DNA from: Mycobacterium parmense
Lineage (GTDB): Bacteria; Actinomycetota; Actinomycetes; Mycobacteriales; Mycobacteriaceae
Length of the DNA stretch: 64,000 nucleotides
Assembly: GCF_010730575.1 (NCBI RefSeq)
Contig: NZ_AP022614.1
Span: 2,790,001 to 2,854,000, forward strand
Direction: 5' to 3'
Shown here: one piece after another, positions 9,105-18,174 of the stretch
How positions within the stretch are numbered: position 1 is the first letter of the stretch
Layout of the letters: the number at the start of each line of letters is the position of its first letter
Notes under the pieces: model-generated
Database searches by the model: none
What the model was told of the DNA's origin: nothing
The model's input: only the letters and a program-made list of their open reading frames with translations
Translations under genes and position numbers: made by a program

Positions 9105-9896
9105 ATGAATCGGGACGACCTGGCGCTGGCGCTGACGCTGGCCGACCGCGCGGACGCGGTGACATCCGCCCGGTTCGGCGCGCTCGACCTGCGCGTCGAC
9201 ACCAAGCCGGACCTGACCCCGGTGACCGACGCCGACCGCGCGGTCGAGGCCGGCCTGCGCGAAGTGCTCGCGCGCGAGCGCCCGGGCGACAGCGTCCTCG
9301 GCGAGGAGTTCGGCGGCACCGCCGCCTTCACCGGGCGGCAGTGGATCATCGATCCGATCGACGGCACCAAGAACTTTGTGCGCGGCGTGCCGGTGTGGGC
9401 CAGCCTGATCGCGCTGCTCGAGGACGGCGTCCCGGTCGTGGGCGTGGTCAGCGCGCCTTGCCTGCAGCGGCGATGGTGGGCCGCGAGCGGCCAGGGCGCG
9501 TTTGTCGCGGTCGGCGGCGGCCCGCCGCGTCGGCTGGCCGTTTCGTCTGTGGCAGAGCTCAATTCGGCGAGCCTGAGTTTCTCCAGCCTGTCCGGGTGGG
9601 CGCAGCGCGGCCTGCGCGAGCGGTTCGTCGCGTTGACCGACGCCACGTGGCGGGTGCGCGCCTTCGGCGATTTCTTCTCCTACTGCCTGCTCGCGGAGGG
9701 CGCCGTCGACATCGCCGCCGAACCCGAGGTGTCGGTCTGGGACCTGGCCGCGCTGGACATCGTGGTGCGCGAGGCGGGCGGCATTCTCACCGCGCTCGAC
9801 GGCACCCCGGGACCGCACGGCGGCAGCGCCGTCGCCACCAACGGGCTCCTGCACGCGCAGGTGCTCGCACGCCTTGACCCCGGTGTTGTGAATTAG
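9105..9896 (+). CDS. Inositol-monophosphatase-family phosphatase (Rv3137 / HisN type)
   Basis: The 263-residue Mg-dependent phosphatase has the family metal-binding motifs: EE at residues 67-68 (GEEFGGT), DPIDGTKNF at 83-91, and [16 protein letters not shown] near 210-225. The M. tuberculosis counterpart, Rv3137, lies in the same place before fadE24. It has been annotated as a monophosphatase and as a candidate histidinol-phosphate phosphatase for histidine synthesis. Inositol-1-phosphate is an alternative substrate that motif reading cannot exclude. It ends about 20 bp before the palindrome that precedes fadE24. Confidence 0.85.
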   Translation: MNRDDLALALTLADRADAVTSARFGALDLRVDTKPDLTPVTDADRAVEAGLREVLARERPGDSVLGEEFGGTAAFTGRQWIIDPIDGTKNFVRGVPVWASLIALLEDGVPVVGVVSAPCLQRRWWAASGQGAFVAVGGGPPRRLAVSSVAELNSASLSFSSLSGWAQRGLRERFVALTDATWRVRAFGDFFSYCLLAEGAVDIAAEPEVSVWDLAALDIVVREAGGILTALDGTPGPHGGSAVATNGLLHAQVLARLDPGVVN

Positions 9897-9913
9897 CTAA
9901 CAGGCGGAGGCTT

Positions 9914-9937
9914 CTATCTTACTCAGCAGTAAGATAG
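9914..9937. promoter_or_regulatory. 24-bp palindrome, probable operator of the fadE24-fadE23-fadB4 genes
   Basis: The arms CTATCTTACT and AGTAAGATAG are exact 10-base reverse complements around the 4-base centre CAGC. The element lies 38-61 bp before the fadE24 ATG at 9975, where a promoter is expected, and is markedly AT-rich compared with its surroundings. Size and symmetry fit a TetR-family dimer. The regulator is not identified. No copy with both arms was noticed elsewhere in the window. Confidence 0.7.
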
Positions 9938-9974
9938 CCTTATCCGCATTGCCCCAACGACCGAGGCTGCTGAC

Positions 9975-11390
9975 ATGACCGACACCGTTTCCGGTTCACA
10001 GAAGACTTCCGAGCGACCCCGCACCAAACGGCGCGCCCGCAAGACCGGCCCCGAGAACGGCGTGGGGCTGCGGCCCCACAAGCGGACCGCTATCGACATC
10101 GCCATCGCGCTGATCACGCCGCTGGTCGGCCAGGAATTCCTGGACCGCTACCACCTGCGGGACCCGCTGAACGACGGCCTGCGCTACGGCACCAAGGCCA
10201 TCTTCTCCACGACGGCCGCAACGGCCCGCCAGTTCAAGCGCGTCCAGAACCTGCGCGGCGGGCCGACCCGCCTGAAGTCCAGCGGCAAGGACTACTTCGA
10301 CCTGACGCCCGACGACGACCAGAAGCTGATCGTCGAGACCGTCGACGAGTTCGCCGCGGAGATCCTGCGACCCGCCGCCCCCGACGCCGACGAGGCCGCC
10401 ACCTACCCGCCCGACCTGATCGCCAAGGCCGCCGAGCTCGGCATCACCGCGCTCAACATCCCCGAGGACTTCGACGGCATCGCCGAACACCGCACCAGCG
10501 TGACCAACGTGCTGGTGGCCGAGGCGCTGGCATACGGGGACATGGGGCTGGCACTGCCGATCCTCGCCCCGGGCGGGGTGGCATCGGCGCTGACCCATTG
10601 GGGCAGCGCCGACCAGCAGGCCACCTACCTGCCGGAGTTCGCCGGTGAGAACGTGCCGCAGGCGTGCGTGGCGATCGCCGAGCCCCAGCCGCTGTTCGAC
10701 CCGACCCGGCTGAAGACCACCGCGGTGCGCACGCCCAGCGGATACCGGCTCGACGGGGTCAAATCGCTGGTCCCCGCCGCGGCCGACGCCGAGCTCTTCG
10801 TCGTCGGCGCGCAACTGAACGGCAAGCCGGCGCTGTTCATCGTCGAGTCGTCGGCGAAAGGCCTTACGGTCAAACCGGATCCGAGCATGGGTCTGCGCGC
10901 GGCCGCCCTGGGCCACGTCGAGCTCTCGGGTGTGTCGGTGCCGCTGAGCGCGCGGCTCGGAGAGGACGGGGCGTCGGACCACGATTATTCCGAAGCGGTC
11001 GCACTGTCCCGGCTCGGCTGGGCGGCGCTGGCGGTCGGCACGTCGCACGCGGTGCTCGACTACGTCGTCCCGTACGTGAAGGAACGCGAGGCCTTCGGCG
11101 AGCCCATCGCCCGCCGCCAGGCGGTCGCCTTCATGTGCGCCAACATCGCCATCGAACTCGACGGGCTGCGGCTCATCACCTGGCGCGGAGCGGCGCGGGC
11201 CGAACAGGGCCTGACCTTCGTCCGCGAGGCCGCACTGGCCAAGCGGCTCGGGGCCGACAAGGGCATGCAGATCGGCCTGGACGGCGTGCAACTGCTCGGC
11301 GGCCACGGCTTCACCAAGGAACACCCCGTCGAGCGCTGGTACCGCGACCTACGGGCCATCGGCGTCGCCGAGGGCGTCACCGTCATCTGA
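9975..11390 (+). CDS. fadE24: Acyl-CoA dehydrogenase FadE24
   Basis: This is a flavin-dependent acyl-CoA dehydrogenase subunit of 471 residues. The first 90 residues form a basic extension (KTSERPRTKRRARKTGPENG), followed by the helical N-domain (residues ~105-220), the beta domain and the C-terminal helical domain ending GGHGFTKEHPVERWYRDLRA. The terminal 'EGT' active-site segment of ordinary FadEs is reduced to AEGVTVI. Since fadE23 follows 43 bp later, the pair may form a heteromeric enzyme as in sterol-degrading FadE pairs. In M. tuberculosis, fadE24 and fadE23 are known isoniazid-responsive genes. The substrate is unknown. Confidence 0.93.
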   Translation: MTDTVSGSQKTSERPRTKRRARKTGPENGVGLRPHKRTAIDIAIALITPLVGQEFLDRYHLRDPLNDGLRYGTKAIFSTTAATARQFKRVQNLRGGPTRLKSSGKDYFDLTPDDDQKLIVETVDEFAAEILRPAAPDADEAATYPPDLIAKAAELGITALNIPEDFDGIAEHRTSVTNVLVAEALAYGDMGLALPILAPGGVASALTHWGSADQQATYLPEFAGENVPQACVAIAEPQPLFDPTRLKTTAVRTPSGYRLDGVKSLVPAAADAELFVVGAQLNGKPALFIVESSAKGLTVKPDPSMGLRAAALGHVELSGVSVPLSARLGEDGASDHDYSEAVALSRLGWAALAVGTSHAVLDYVVPYVKEREAFGEPIARRQAVAFMCANIAIELDGLRLITWRGAARAEQGLTFVREAALAKRLGADKGMQIGLDGVQLLGGHGFTKEHPVERWYRDLRAIGVAEGVTVI

Positions 11391-11432
11391 GAGTCATCTA
11401 GGTAGTCATCGCATCGAGCCGAAAGTCTGATC

Positions 11433-12638
11433 ATGGCAATCAATCTGGAACTGCCCCGCAAGCTGCAGTCGGTGGTGGTCACGACGCACCAGGGTGCCGC
11501 CGAGCTGATGCGGCCGATCGGCCGCAAGTACGACCTCGCCGAACACGCCTACCCCGTCGAGCTCGACACGCTGTTCAGCATGTTCGAGGGCGCCTCGGCC
11601 TCCAACGACATGGCGGGCGCCGACGCGCTGCGCGCCGAGGGGCAGGCCGGAGACGAGAACCGTAACGGCGCCAACATGGCCGCGCTGCTGCAGACGCTGG
11701 AGGCCAGCTGGGGCGACGTCGCGATGATGCTCTCGGTGCCCTACCAGGGACTGGGCAACGCGGCCATCTCCGCGGTCGCCACCGACGAGCAGCTCGAACG
11801 GCTCGGCAAGGTGTGGGCCGCGATGGCCATCACCGAGCCCGGCTTCGGCTCAGACTCGGCGGCGGTGTCGACGACCGCCAGGCTCGACGGCGACGAGTAC
11901 GTCATCAACGGCGAAAAGATCTATGTCACAGCGGGTTCGCGCGCTACCCACATCGTCGTGTGGGCCACGCTGGACAAGTCGAAGGGCCGCGCGGCCATCA
12001 AGTCGTTCGTCGTCCCGCGCGAGCATCCCGGCGTCACCGTCGAGCGGCTCGAGCGCAAGCTCGGCATCAAGGGTTCCGACACCGCGGCGATCCGGTTCGA
12101 CAACGTGCGGATCCCGAAGGAGAACATCCTCGGCAACCCCGAAATCGAAGAGGGCAAAGGCTTTTCGGGTGTGTTGGAGACCTTCGACAACACCCGGCCG
12201 ATCGTGGCCGCCATGGCCATCGGTGTCGGCCGGGCCGCGCTGGAGGAGATCCGCAGGATCCTCACCGAGGCGGGGGTGGAGATCTCCTACGACCGCCCGT
12301 CGCACGCCCAGAGCGCCGCCGCCTCGGAGTTCCTGCGGATGGAGGCCGACTGGGAGGCCGCCTACCTGCTGGCGCTGCGCGCGGCCTGGCAGGCCGACAA
12401 CAAGATCCCCAACTCCAAAGAGGCGTCCATGAGCAAGGCCAAGGCCGGCCGCATGGCCAGCGACGTGACGCTGAAGGCCGTCGAATTGGCCGGCACGGCA
12501 GGCTATTCCGAGCAGTCGCTGCTGGAGAAGTGGGCACGCGACTCGAAGATCCTCGACATCTTCGAGGGCACCCAGCAGATCCAGCAACTGGTGGTCGCCC
12601 GCCGCCTGCTGGGGTTGTCGTCGGCCGAGCTCAAGTAA
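11433..12638 (+). CDS. fadE23: Acyl-CoA dehydrogenase FadE23
   Basis: The 401-residue acyl-CoA dehydrogenase equals the M. tuberculosis FadE23 length. It shows the FAD/substrate segment AMAITEPGFGSDSAAVSTTA (near 130), the beta-domain ERKLGIKGSDTAAIRFDNVR, and the C-terminal catalytic-glutamate region LDIFEGTQQIQQLVVARRLL. FadE24 lacks a complete version of that last motif, so FadE23 may supply the base in a heteromer. It is co-directional with fadE24 and fadB4, which together make a short lipid-oxidation operon behind the 9914-9937 palindrome. Confidence 0.93.
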   Translation: MAINLELPRKLQSVVVTTHQGAAELMRPIGRKYDLAEHAYPVELDTLFSMFEGASASNDMAGADALRAEGQAGDENRNGANMAALLQTLEASWGDVAMMLSVPYQGLGNAAISAVATDEQLERLGKVWAAMAITEPGFGSDSAAVSTTARLDGDEYVINGEKIYVTAGSRATHIVVWATLDKSKGRAAIKSFVVPREHPGVTVERLERKLGIKGSDTAAIRFDNVRIPKENILGNPEIEEGKGFSGVLETFDNTRPIVAAMAIGVGRAALEEIRRILTEAGVEISYDRPSHAQSAAASEFLRMEADWEAAYLLALRAAWQADNKIPNSKEASMSKAKAGRMASDVTLKAVELAGTAGYSEQSLLEKWARDSKILDIFEGTQQIQQLVVARRLLGLSSAELK

Positions 12639-12704
12639 CCGGGACCGGCTGGGCGCTGGTGCGGGTCGCCGGCGCATTCCGAACCGAGATTAGGCTGTTC
12701 GACC

Positions 12705-13676
12705 ATGCGCGCTATACGGGTGACCCGGCTTGACGGTCCGCATGCGGTCGAGTTGGCCGAGGTCGACGAACCCACCGGCGACGGCGTGGTGGTCGACGTG
12801 CACGCGGCAGGTGTGGCTTTTCCGGACGCTTTGCTCACCCGCGGCCTGTACCAGTACCGTCCGGATCCGCCGTTCGTGCTCGGGGCCGAGATCGCCGGCG
12901 TGGTCAGGTCGGCACCCGACGGCGCGCCGGTCGGCCCCGGTGACCGGGTGGTGGGCCTCACCATGCTCAGCGGCGGGATGGCCGAGGTTGCGGTGCTCTC
13001 CCCCGACCGCGTGTTCAAGCTGCCCGACAACGTCAGCTTCGAGGCCGGCGCCGGCCTGCTGTTCAACGACCTGACGGTGTACTTCGCGTTGACCGTCCGC
13101 GGGCGGTTGCAGCGCGGCGAGTCGGTGCTGGTGCACGGCGCGGCGGGCGGTATCGGGACGTCGACCCTGCGACTCGCGTCGGTGCTCGGGGCGGCGCGCA
13201 CCGTCGCCGTGGTCAGCAACCAGGACAAGGCCCGGATCGCCACCGCGGCCGGCGCCACCGACGTGGTGCTGGCCGACGGTTTCAAGGATGCGGTGAAGGA
13301 GCTGACGGGCGGACGCGGCGTCGACATCGTCGTCGACCCGGTCGGCGGCGACCGGTTCACCGACTCCCTGCGCTCCCTGGCACCCGGCGGACGGCTGTTG
13401 GTCGTCGGCTTCACCGGCGGCGACATCCCCACGGTGAAGGTGAACCGGCTGCTGCTGAACAACATCGACGTCGTCGGCGTGGGGTGGGGCGCGTGGACGG
13501 GGACCCACCCGGGTGCGCTGGCCGAGCAGTGGGCCGGGCTCGAGCGGCTGCTGGCCTCCGGCGAGCTCGCACCCCCCGAGCCCGCGGTCTACCCGCTCGA
13601 GGACGCCGCCGCGGCGGTCGCGTCGCTGGAGAACCGCACCGCCGAGGGCAAGGTCGTTCTGCGCGTCCGCGATTGA
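12705..13676 (+). CDS. fadB4: Zinc-independent quinone oxidoreductase family protein FadB4
   Basis: The 323-residue medium-chain dehydrogenase/reductase has the GroES-like N-terminal half (PPFVLGAEIAGVV, residues ~50-62) and the NADP-binding half with HGAAGGIGTSTLRLASVLGA near residue 145. The metal-ligand cysteines of alcohol dehydrogenases are absent, which places it with NADPH:quinone reductase / enoyl reductases. Its length equals M. tuberculosis FadB4 (Rv3141), which despite its name is not a classical beta-oxidation FadB. It follows fadE23 by 66 bp and is probably in the same operon. Confidence 0.92.
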   Translation: MRAIRVTRLDGPHAVELAEVDEPTGDGVVVDVHAAGVAFPDALLTRGLYQYRPDPPFVLGAEIAGVVRSAPDGAPVGPGDRVVGLTMLSGGMAEVAVLSPDRVFKLPDNVSFEAGAGLLFNDLTVYFALTVRGRLQRGESVLVHGAAGGIGTSTLRLASVLGAARTVAVVSNQDKARIATAAGATDVVLADGFKDAVKELTGGRGVDIVVDPVGGDRFTDSLRSLAPGGRLLVVGFTGGDIPTVKVNRLLLNNIDVVGVGWGAWTGTHPGALAEQWAGLERLLASGELAPPEPAVYPLEDAAAAVASLENRTAEGKVVLRVRD

Positions 13677-13727
13677 CGCGCGCCGGCTCTGTCACCGGTT
13701 GGCGGTCCTTGCGTCCGCCTCAAACCA

Positions 13728-13743
13728 AAAGTAATGTCACTTT
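13728..13743. promoter_or_regulatory. Inverted repeat AAAGT-N6-ACTTT before the catabolic operon
   Basis: The 5-base arms AAAGT and ACTTT flank AATGTC, and a further partial ACTT half follows in the next eight bases. The element sits 18-34 bp before the start of the cupin gene, in an AT-rich stretch unlike its neighbourhood. It is a candidate operator for the TetR regulator encoded at 18174 in the same operon. The arms are short, so chance symmetry is possible. Confidence 0.4.
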
Positions 13744-13764
13744 CACTTCTGTTGGCCGAACGTG

Positions 13765-14871
13765 ATGGGGAGCCGCATCGTGGAATCCTTCGTCCAGCTG
13801 CGTAAGGGCAAGACCCCGCGTCGCCTGCACGCCGACCTCGACGGGCTCAAGGACGACGAGCTGGGCCGGGGCGGTTTCACCGGCCGGACCGCCAACCTCT
13901 ACCGCCGCCACGACCCCACCGCCTACCGGGCCGACGGGCCGCTGCGGCCCGTCGACGTGCTGGCGGGCGAGCTGAAACCGGCCGACGCCGCCGACTCCCG
14001 CGGCGAACCGCTGCCGCTGTTCGACAACGACGACTGCCGGATCATGCTGAGCCGCCGCCGAGATCCGATGCCGTTCTGGGTCCGCCACATCGACGGGGAC
14101 CTGCTGTGCTTCGTGCATCGGGGCAGCGGCCTGGCCGAGACCGAGTTCGGGCCGCTGCGTTACCGCGAGGGCGACTGGGTGTACATCCCGAAAGCGTGCA
14201 CCTGGCGTCAGCTTCCCGACAGCGAGACCACGATGCTGATGATCGAGACCACCGACGAGCTGCGGGTCCCCGCGCCGGGCGCCCTGGGCCGGCACTTCCC
14301 GTTCGACCCCGCGCAGGCCACCATCCCCGAGCCGGCCCCGGCCGACGACGACGGACGCGACGGCTACGAGGTTCGGCTTGTCCATAGAGGCGGGCCGACA
14401 ACGCTTGTCTACGAACACAATCCGATCGACGTCGAGGGCTGGCGAGGCGACAATTTCGCGTTCACGTTCAACATCGCCGACTACAACGTCGTCACCTCCG
14501 ACAGCGTCCACCTGCCGCCGACCGTGCACCTGTTCATGCAGGCGACCGGCGTCTACGTGATGAACTTCCTGCCCCGGCCCGCCGAGGGCGTGCCCGGCAC
14601 CGAGCGCACGCCCTGGTATCACCGCAACGTCGACTACGACGAGATCGCCTTCTTCCACGGCGGCTCGCTGTACGGCATCCCGATGCCGCCCGGGCTCATT
14701 TCGCATGCGCCGCAGGGGGTTCACCACGGTGCGCCCGAGAAGGCGCGGGAACGGGCGCGTCGCAAGTTCGACGAATTCACCCGCGTCGACTGGCAGGTGA
14801 TCGCCGTCGACACCCGGCGGCGGCTGACCCCGTCGGCCGAGGTGCTGGCCCACGACCTGGGACAACACTGA
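13765..14871 (+). CDS. Homogentisate 1,2-dioxygenase-like cupin
   Basis: The 368-residue protein has the double-cupin architecture of homogentisate dioxygenases (HmgA): a first cupin-like half (GDLLCFVHRGSGLAETEFGP, then REGDWVYIPKACTW) and a second half with the putative Fe(II) ligands in WYHRNVDYDEIAFFHGG (His and Glu) and LISHAPQGVHHGAP (His). HmgA opens an aromatic ring with O2. True HmgA proteins are about 430 residues and sit with fumarylacetoacetase, which is absent here, so the substrate may differ. A GTG directly precedes the chosen ATG. It is the first gene of a tightly packed operon. Confidence 0.75.
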   Translation: MGSRIVESFVQLRKGKTPRRLHADLDGLKDDELGRGGFTGRTANLYRRHDPTAYRADGPLRPVDVLAGELKPADAADSRGEPLPLFDNDDCRIMLSRRRDPMPFWVRHIDGDLLCFVHRGSGLAETEFGPLRYREGDWVYIPKACTWRQLPDSETTMLMIETTDELRVPAPGALGRHFPFDPAQATIPEPAPADDDGRDGYEVRLVHRGGPTTLVYEHNPIDVEGWRGDNFAFTFNIADYNVVTSDSVHLPPTVHLFMQATGVYVMNFLPRPAEGVPGTERTPWYHRNVDYDEIAFFHGGSLYGIPMPPGLISHAPQGVHHGAPEKARERARRKFDEFTRVDWQVIAVDTRRRLTPSAEVLAHDLGQH

Positions 14872-14873
14872 CG

Positions 14874-16058
14874 ATGCCGACTGCCGTGAAACACGAATAC
14901 CAACGCATCCCCTACCTCGTCGCATTCTCGAACCACACGAACGTGCGCGACGTGTACGGCGGCCTGGCCGAGATCACGGTGCTGGAGAGCTATCTGCTCA
15001 AGCCGAAGGACAAGCCGTCGGACACCGTGCTGGTGTTCATGCACCCGATCGGCGGCGGCGCCTACCTGCCGATGATCAATGCGCTGGCCCGCGCGGGCCA
15101 CCACGTCATCTACTGCAACAGCCGATTTCGGGGCACGGACTCCGCGCTGCTGATGGAGAAGGTGGTCGAGGACCTCGGCGAGTGCATCAAGGACGCCAAG
15201 AAACGGCTGGGCTACACCCGGGTGGTGCTGGCCGGGTGGAGTGGCGGGGGCTCACTCTCGGTGCTCTACCAGCAGCAGGCCCAGCACGCGACCATCACCT
15301 CCAGCCCGTCCGGCGACGGCCCGGACCTGACCGCCCTCGAACTGCCCGCCGCCGACGGCATCATGCTGCTGGCCGCGCACATCAGTCGGCACGGCACGCT
15401 GACGGAATGGATCGACGCGTCCATCCTCGACGAGTCCGATCCGACCAAACGCGACCCCGAGCTGGATCTGTACAACCCCGACAACCCCAACCAGCCGCCC
15501 TACAGCCAACAGTTCCTCGCCCGGTACCGGCAGGCCCAGATCGACCGGAACCGCCGCATCACCGCGTGGGTGAAGGACAAGCTCGCACAGCTGCGGGCCA
15601 CGGGCCGCGCCGACGAGGAGTTCGGATTCGTGGTGCACGGCACCATGGCCGACCCGCGCTGGCTGGACCCGACCGTCGATCCCAACGAACGCACGCCGGG
15701 GACGTGCTATCTGGGGGATCCTCGGCTGGTGAACATGAGCCCGGTCGGGCTGGCCCGCTTCTCGACGTTGCGCGGCTGGCTGTCTCAGTGGAGCTACGAC
15801 GACGCCCGCGGCGACGGGGTGCTCTGCGGGCCGGACATCGACGTGCCGGCGCTGGTGATCGGTAATCTTGCCGACGACGCCTGCACGCCGAGCCACACCC
15901 GGCGGCTCTTCCACGCGATCGGGCACCAGGACAAGGAGATGCACGAAATCCCCGGAGCCACACACTATTACGCGGGACCCGAACAGCGCGACAAGCTGCG
16001 CGCCGCCGTCGGCATCATCACCGACTGGCTCGTGCGCCACGACTTCGCGAGGCCGTGA
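14874..16058 (+). CDS. Alpha/beta hydrolase
   Basis: The 394-residue protein has the nucleophile elbow GWSGGGSLS (residues ~121-129), an oxyanion region HPIGGGAY and a C-terminal histidine in PGATHYYAGPEQ. An acidic member is probably in VIGNLADDACTP. It is likely a cytoplasmic serine hydrolase, an esterase or C-C/thioester hydrolase. It starts two bases after the cupin stop, and its own stop overlaps the next start. Its place after a ring-cleaving-type dioxygenase suggests it hydrolyses the cleavage product or a lactone/ester on the same pathway. The substrate is unknown. Confidence 0.75.
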   Translation: MPTAVKHEYQRIPYLVAFSNHTNVRDVYGGLAEITVLESYLLKPKDKPSDTVLVFMHPIGGGAYLPMINALARAGHHVIYCNSRFRGTDSALLMEKVVEDLGECIKDAKKRLGYTRVVLAGWSGGGSLSVLYQQQAQHATITSSPSGDGPDLTALELPAADGIMLLAAHISRHGTLTEWIDASILDESDPTKRDPELDLYNPDNPNQPPYSQQFLARYRQAQIDRNRRITAWVKDKLAQLRATGRADEEFGFVVHGTMADPRWLDPTVDPNERTPGTCYLGDPRLVNMSPVGLARFSTLRGWLSQWSYDDARGDGVLCGPDIDVPALVIGNLADDACTPSHTRRLFHAIGHQDKEMHEIPGATHYYAGPEQRDKLRAAVGIITDWLVRHDFARP

Positions 16059-17263
16059 TGGCCGTGACGGGGCCACTGGACGGCATCCGGGTGCTCGAGC
16101 TGGGCACCCTGATCGCCGGCCCCTTCGCCGGCCGGCTGCTGGGCGACATGGGCGCCGACGTCATCAAGGTGGAGCCCCCCGGCGCCCCGGATCCGCTGCG
16201 CACCTGGGGGCAGGCCGAGGTCGACGGGCACCACGTCTTCTGGACGGTGCACGCGCGCAACAAACGCGCAGTCACGCTGGACCTGCGTCGCCCGCGCGGG
16301 CGAGAGCTGTTCTGTCAGCTCGTCGAGGTGTCCGACATCGTGGTGGAGAACTTCCGGCCCGGCACCCTGGAGAAATGGGACCTGGGCTACGACGCGCTCA
16401 GCGAACGCAACCCGCGGATCATCCTGGTCCGGGTATCGGGCTACGGGCAGAGCGGTCCCGACTCGCACAAGGCGGGCTACGCCTCGGTGGCCGAGGCGGC
16501 CAGCGGGCTGCGACACCTCAACGGTTTCCCCGGCGGGCCGCCGCCCAGGCTGGCGCTGTCGCTGGGCGACAGCCTGGCCGGCATGTTCGGTGCGCAGGGC
16601 GCGCTGGCCGCCCTGTACCGCCGCACCGTCACCGGGCGCGGCCAGGTGGTCGACGTCGCCCTGACCGAATCCTGTTTGGCCATCCAGGAATCCACCATCC
16701 CCGACTACGACGTCGGCGGCGTGGTGCGCGGACCGTCGGGCACCCGGCTCGAGGGCATCGCGCCGTCGAACATCTACCGCACCGCCGACGGCTCCTGGGT
16801 GGTGATCGCCGCCAACCAGGACACCGTGTTCACCCGGCTGTGCACGGCGATGGGCCGCCCGGAGCTGGCCGCCGACGACCGGTTCGCCACCCACGTCGCC
16901 CGCGGCCGCAACCAGGACGAGCTCGACAAGATCATCGGCGACTGGGCGGCCCGGCGCCAACCCGGCGAGATCACCGAAACACTGGGCGCCGCGGGCGTCA
17001 TCACCGGCCCGATCAACACCGTCGCCGAGGTGGTCGCCGACCCGCAACTGCGGGCGCGCGGCATGTTGGTCGAGCACTACGACGAGCAGCTCCGGCGCAA
17101 CGTGCTGGGCCCCGGTGTGGTGCCGGTGCTGTCGGAATCGCCCGGGGGGGTCCGCAACGCGGGCCCGGCGTGCCCCGGGCAACACAACGACGACGTCTAC
17201 AGGGGGCTGCTCGGCAAGACCGCCGACGAGCTCGATGAGCTGCGGGGCCTGGGGGTCCTGTGA
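16058..17263 (+). CDS. CaiB/BaiF family (class III) CoA-transferase
   Basis: The 401-residue protein shows the family hallmarks: GIRVLELGTLIAGPFAGRLL at the N-terminus, then LGDMGADVIKVEPPG, NKRAVTLDLRRPRGRELF and ENFRPGTLEKWDLGYDALSE. The GRGQVVDVALTES segment lies in the region that carries the catalytic aspartate. Such enzymes move CoA between carboxylic acids. In this operon it probably activates an acid produced upstream before HMG-CoA-lyase-type cleavage. The ATG overlaps the hydrolase stop (TGATG), and the end overlaps the lyase start by four bases. Confidence 0.88.
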   Translation: MAVTGPLDGIRVLELGTLIAGPFAGRLLGDMGADVIKVEPPGAPDPLRTWGQAEVDGHHVFWTVHARNKRAVTLDLRRPRGRELFCQLVEVSDIVVENFRPGTLEKWDLGYDALSERNPRIILVRVSGYGQSGPDSHKAGYASVAEAASGLRHLNGFPGGPPPRLALSLGDSLAGMFGAQGALAALYRRTVTGRGQVVDVALTESCLAIQESTIPDYDVGGVVRGPSGTRLEGIAPSNIYRTADGSWVVIAANQDTVFTRLCTAMGRPELAADDRFATHVARGRNQDELDKIIGDWAARRQPGEITETLGAAGVITGPINTVAEVVADPQLRARGMLVEHYDEQLRRNVLGPGVVPVLSESPGGVRNAGPACPGQHNDDVYRGLLGKTADELDELRGLGVL

Positions 17264-18174
17264 ACCCGTCCGCCGACTTTCCCAAGCGGGTGGACATCCG
17301 CGAGGTGGCGCTGCGCGACGGCCTGCAGATCGAGGCGCCGATCCCGTTGGCGGCCAAGCTCGAGCTGCTGGCCGCGGTGGCCGCCACCGGCGTGCGCGAG
17401 GTGGAGGCCACGGCGTTCGTCTCGCCGTCGAAGGTCCCGTCCATGGCCGATGCCGCCGAGGTCGCCGCGAACCTGCACGCCTACCCCGACATCGAGTTCT
17501 CCGCGCTGGTGGCCGGCCCGGGCGGCGCCAGGCGTGCCGTCGCCGCCGGGCTGGGCTCGATCGAGTACGTGGTGGCGGCCGACGACACCTTCAGCAGGGC
17601 CAACGTCGGGCGCACCAGCGCCGAGGCCACCGAGGCGATCGCCGAGATCGTGGCCATCGCGCGCGACGCCGGCGTCACCGTGGAGGTCATCGTCGCCACC
17701 GCCTGGGATTCCCCGTTCGAGGGCCCGACGCCGCCGCAACGAGTGCTCGACGTCGCCGCCGTGGCCCGTGACCGGGGCGTGGACCGCTTCTGCGTCGCAG
17801 ACACCATCGGCACGGCGACCCCGCGCAGGGTGAGTTCGCTGATCGCTTCGCTGCGCCCGGTGCTCGGGGACATGCCGCTGGGTGCGCATTTTCACAACAC
17901 CCGGGGCGCGGGGCTGGCCTGCGCCTATGCGGCGGTCGAGTGCGGGGTCACCCGGCTGGACGCCTCGGCCGGCGGGCTGGGCGGCTGCCCGTTCGCCCCG
18001 GGTGCCACCGGCAACATCGCGACCGAGGATCTGGTCTACCTGCTGCGCGACTGCGGCGTCGACGTCGGCGTCGACCTGAACGCCGCCATCGCGGCCGCCG
18101 GGGTCGCGCGATCGGTCGTCGGCCACGACCTGCCGAGCGCGTTGTTGCGCGCGGGCGACCGGATCCGGAACTGA
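17260..18174 (+). CDS. Hydroxymethylglutaryl-CoA lyase family protein
   Basis: The 304-residue TIM-barrel lyase contains the catalytic Arg-Asp in VALRDGLQIE (residues 11-20), the metal-binding HFHNTRG near residue 210, and the active-site cysteine loop GGLGGCPFAPGATGN near 238-252. HMG-CoA lyase splits HMG-CoA to acetyl-CoA and acetoacetate in leucine and branched-chain breakdown. Relatives act on other 3-hydroxy-3-methyl-acyl-CoAs. Translational coupling to the CoA-transferase (GTGA overlap) suggests a substrate specific to this operon rather than general leucine catabolism. Confidence 0.88.
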   Translation: MNPSADFPKRVDIREVALRDGLQIEAPIPLAAKLELLAAVAATGVREVEATAFVSPSKVPSMADAAEVAANLHAYPDIEFSALVAGPGGARRAVAAGLGSIEYVVAADDTFSRANVGRTSAEATEAIAEIVAIARDAGVTVEVIVATAWDSPFEGPTPPQRVLDVAAVARDRGVDRFCVADTIGTATPRRVSSLIASLRPVLGDMPLGAHFHNTRGAGLACAYAAVECGVTRLDASAGGLGGCPFAPGATGNIATEDLVYLLRDCGVDVGVDLNAAIAAAGVARSVVGHDLPSALLRAGDRIRN

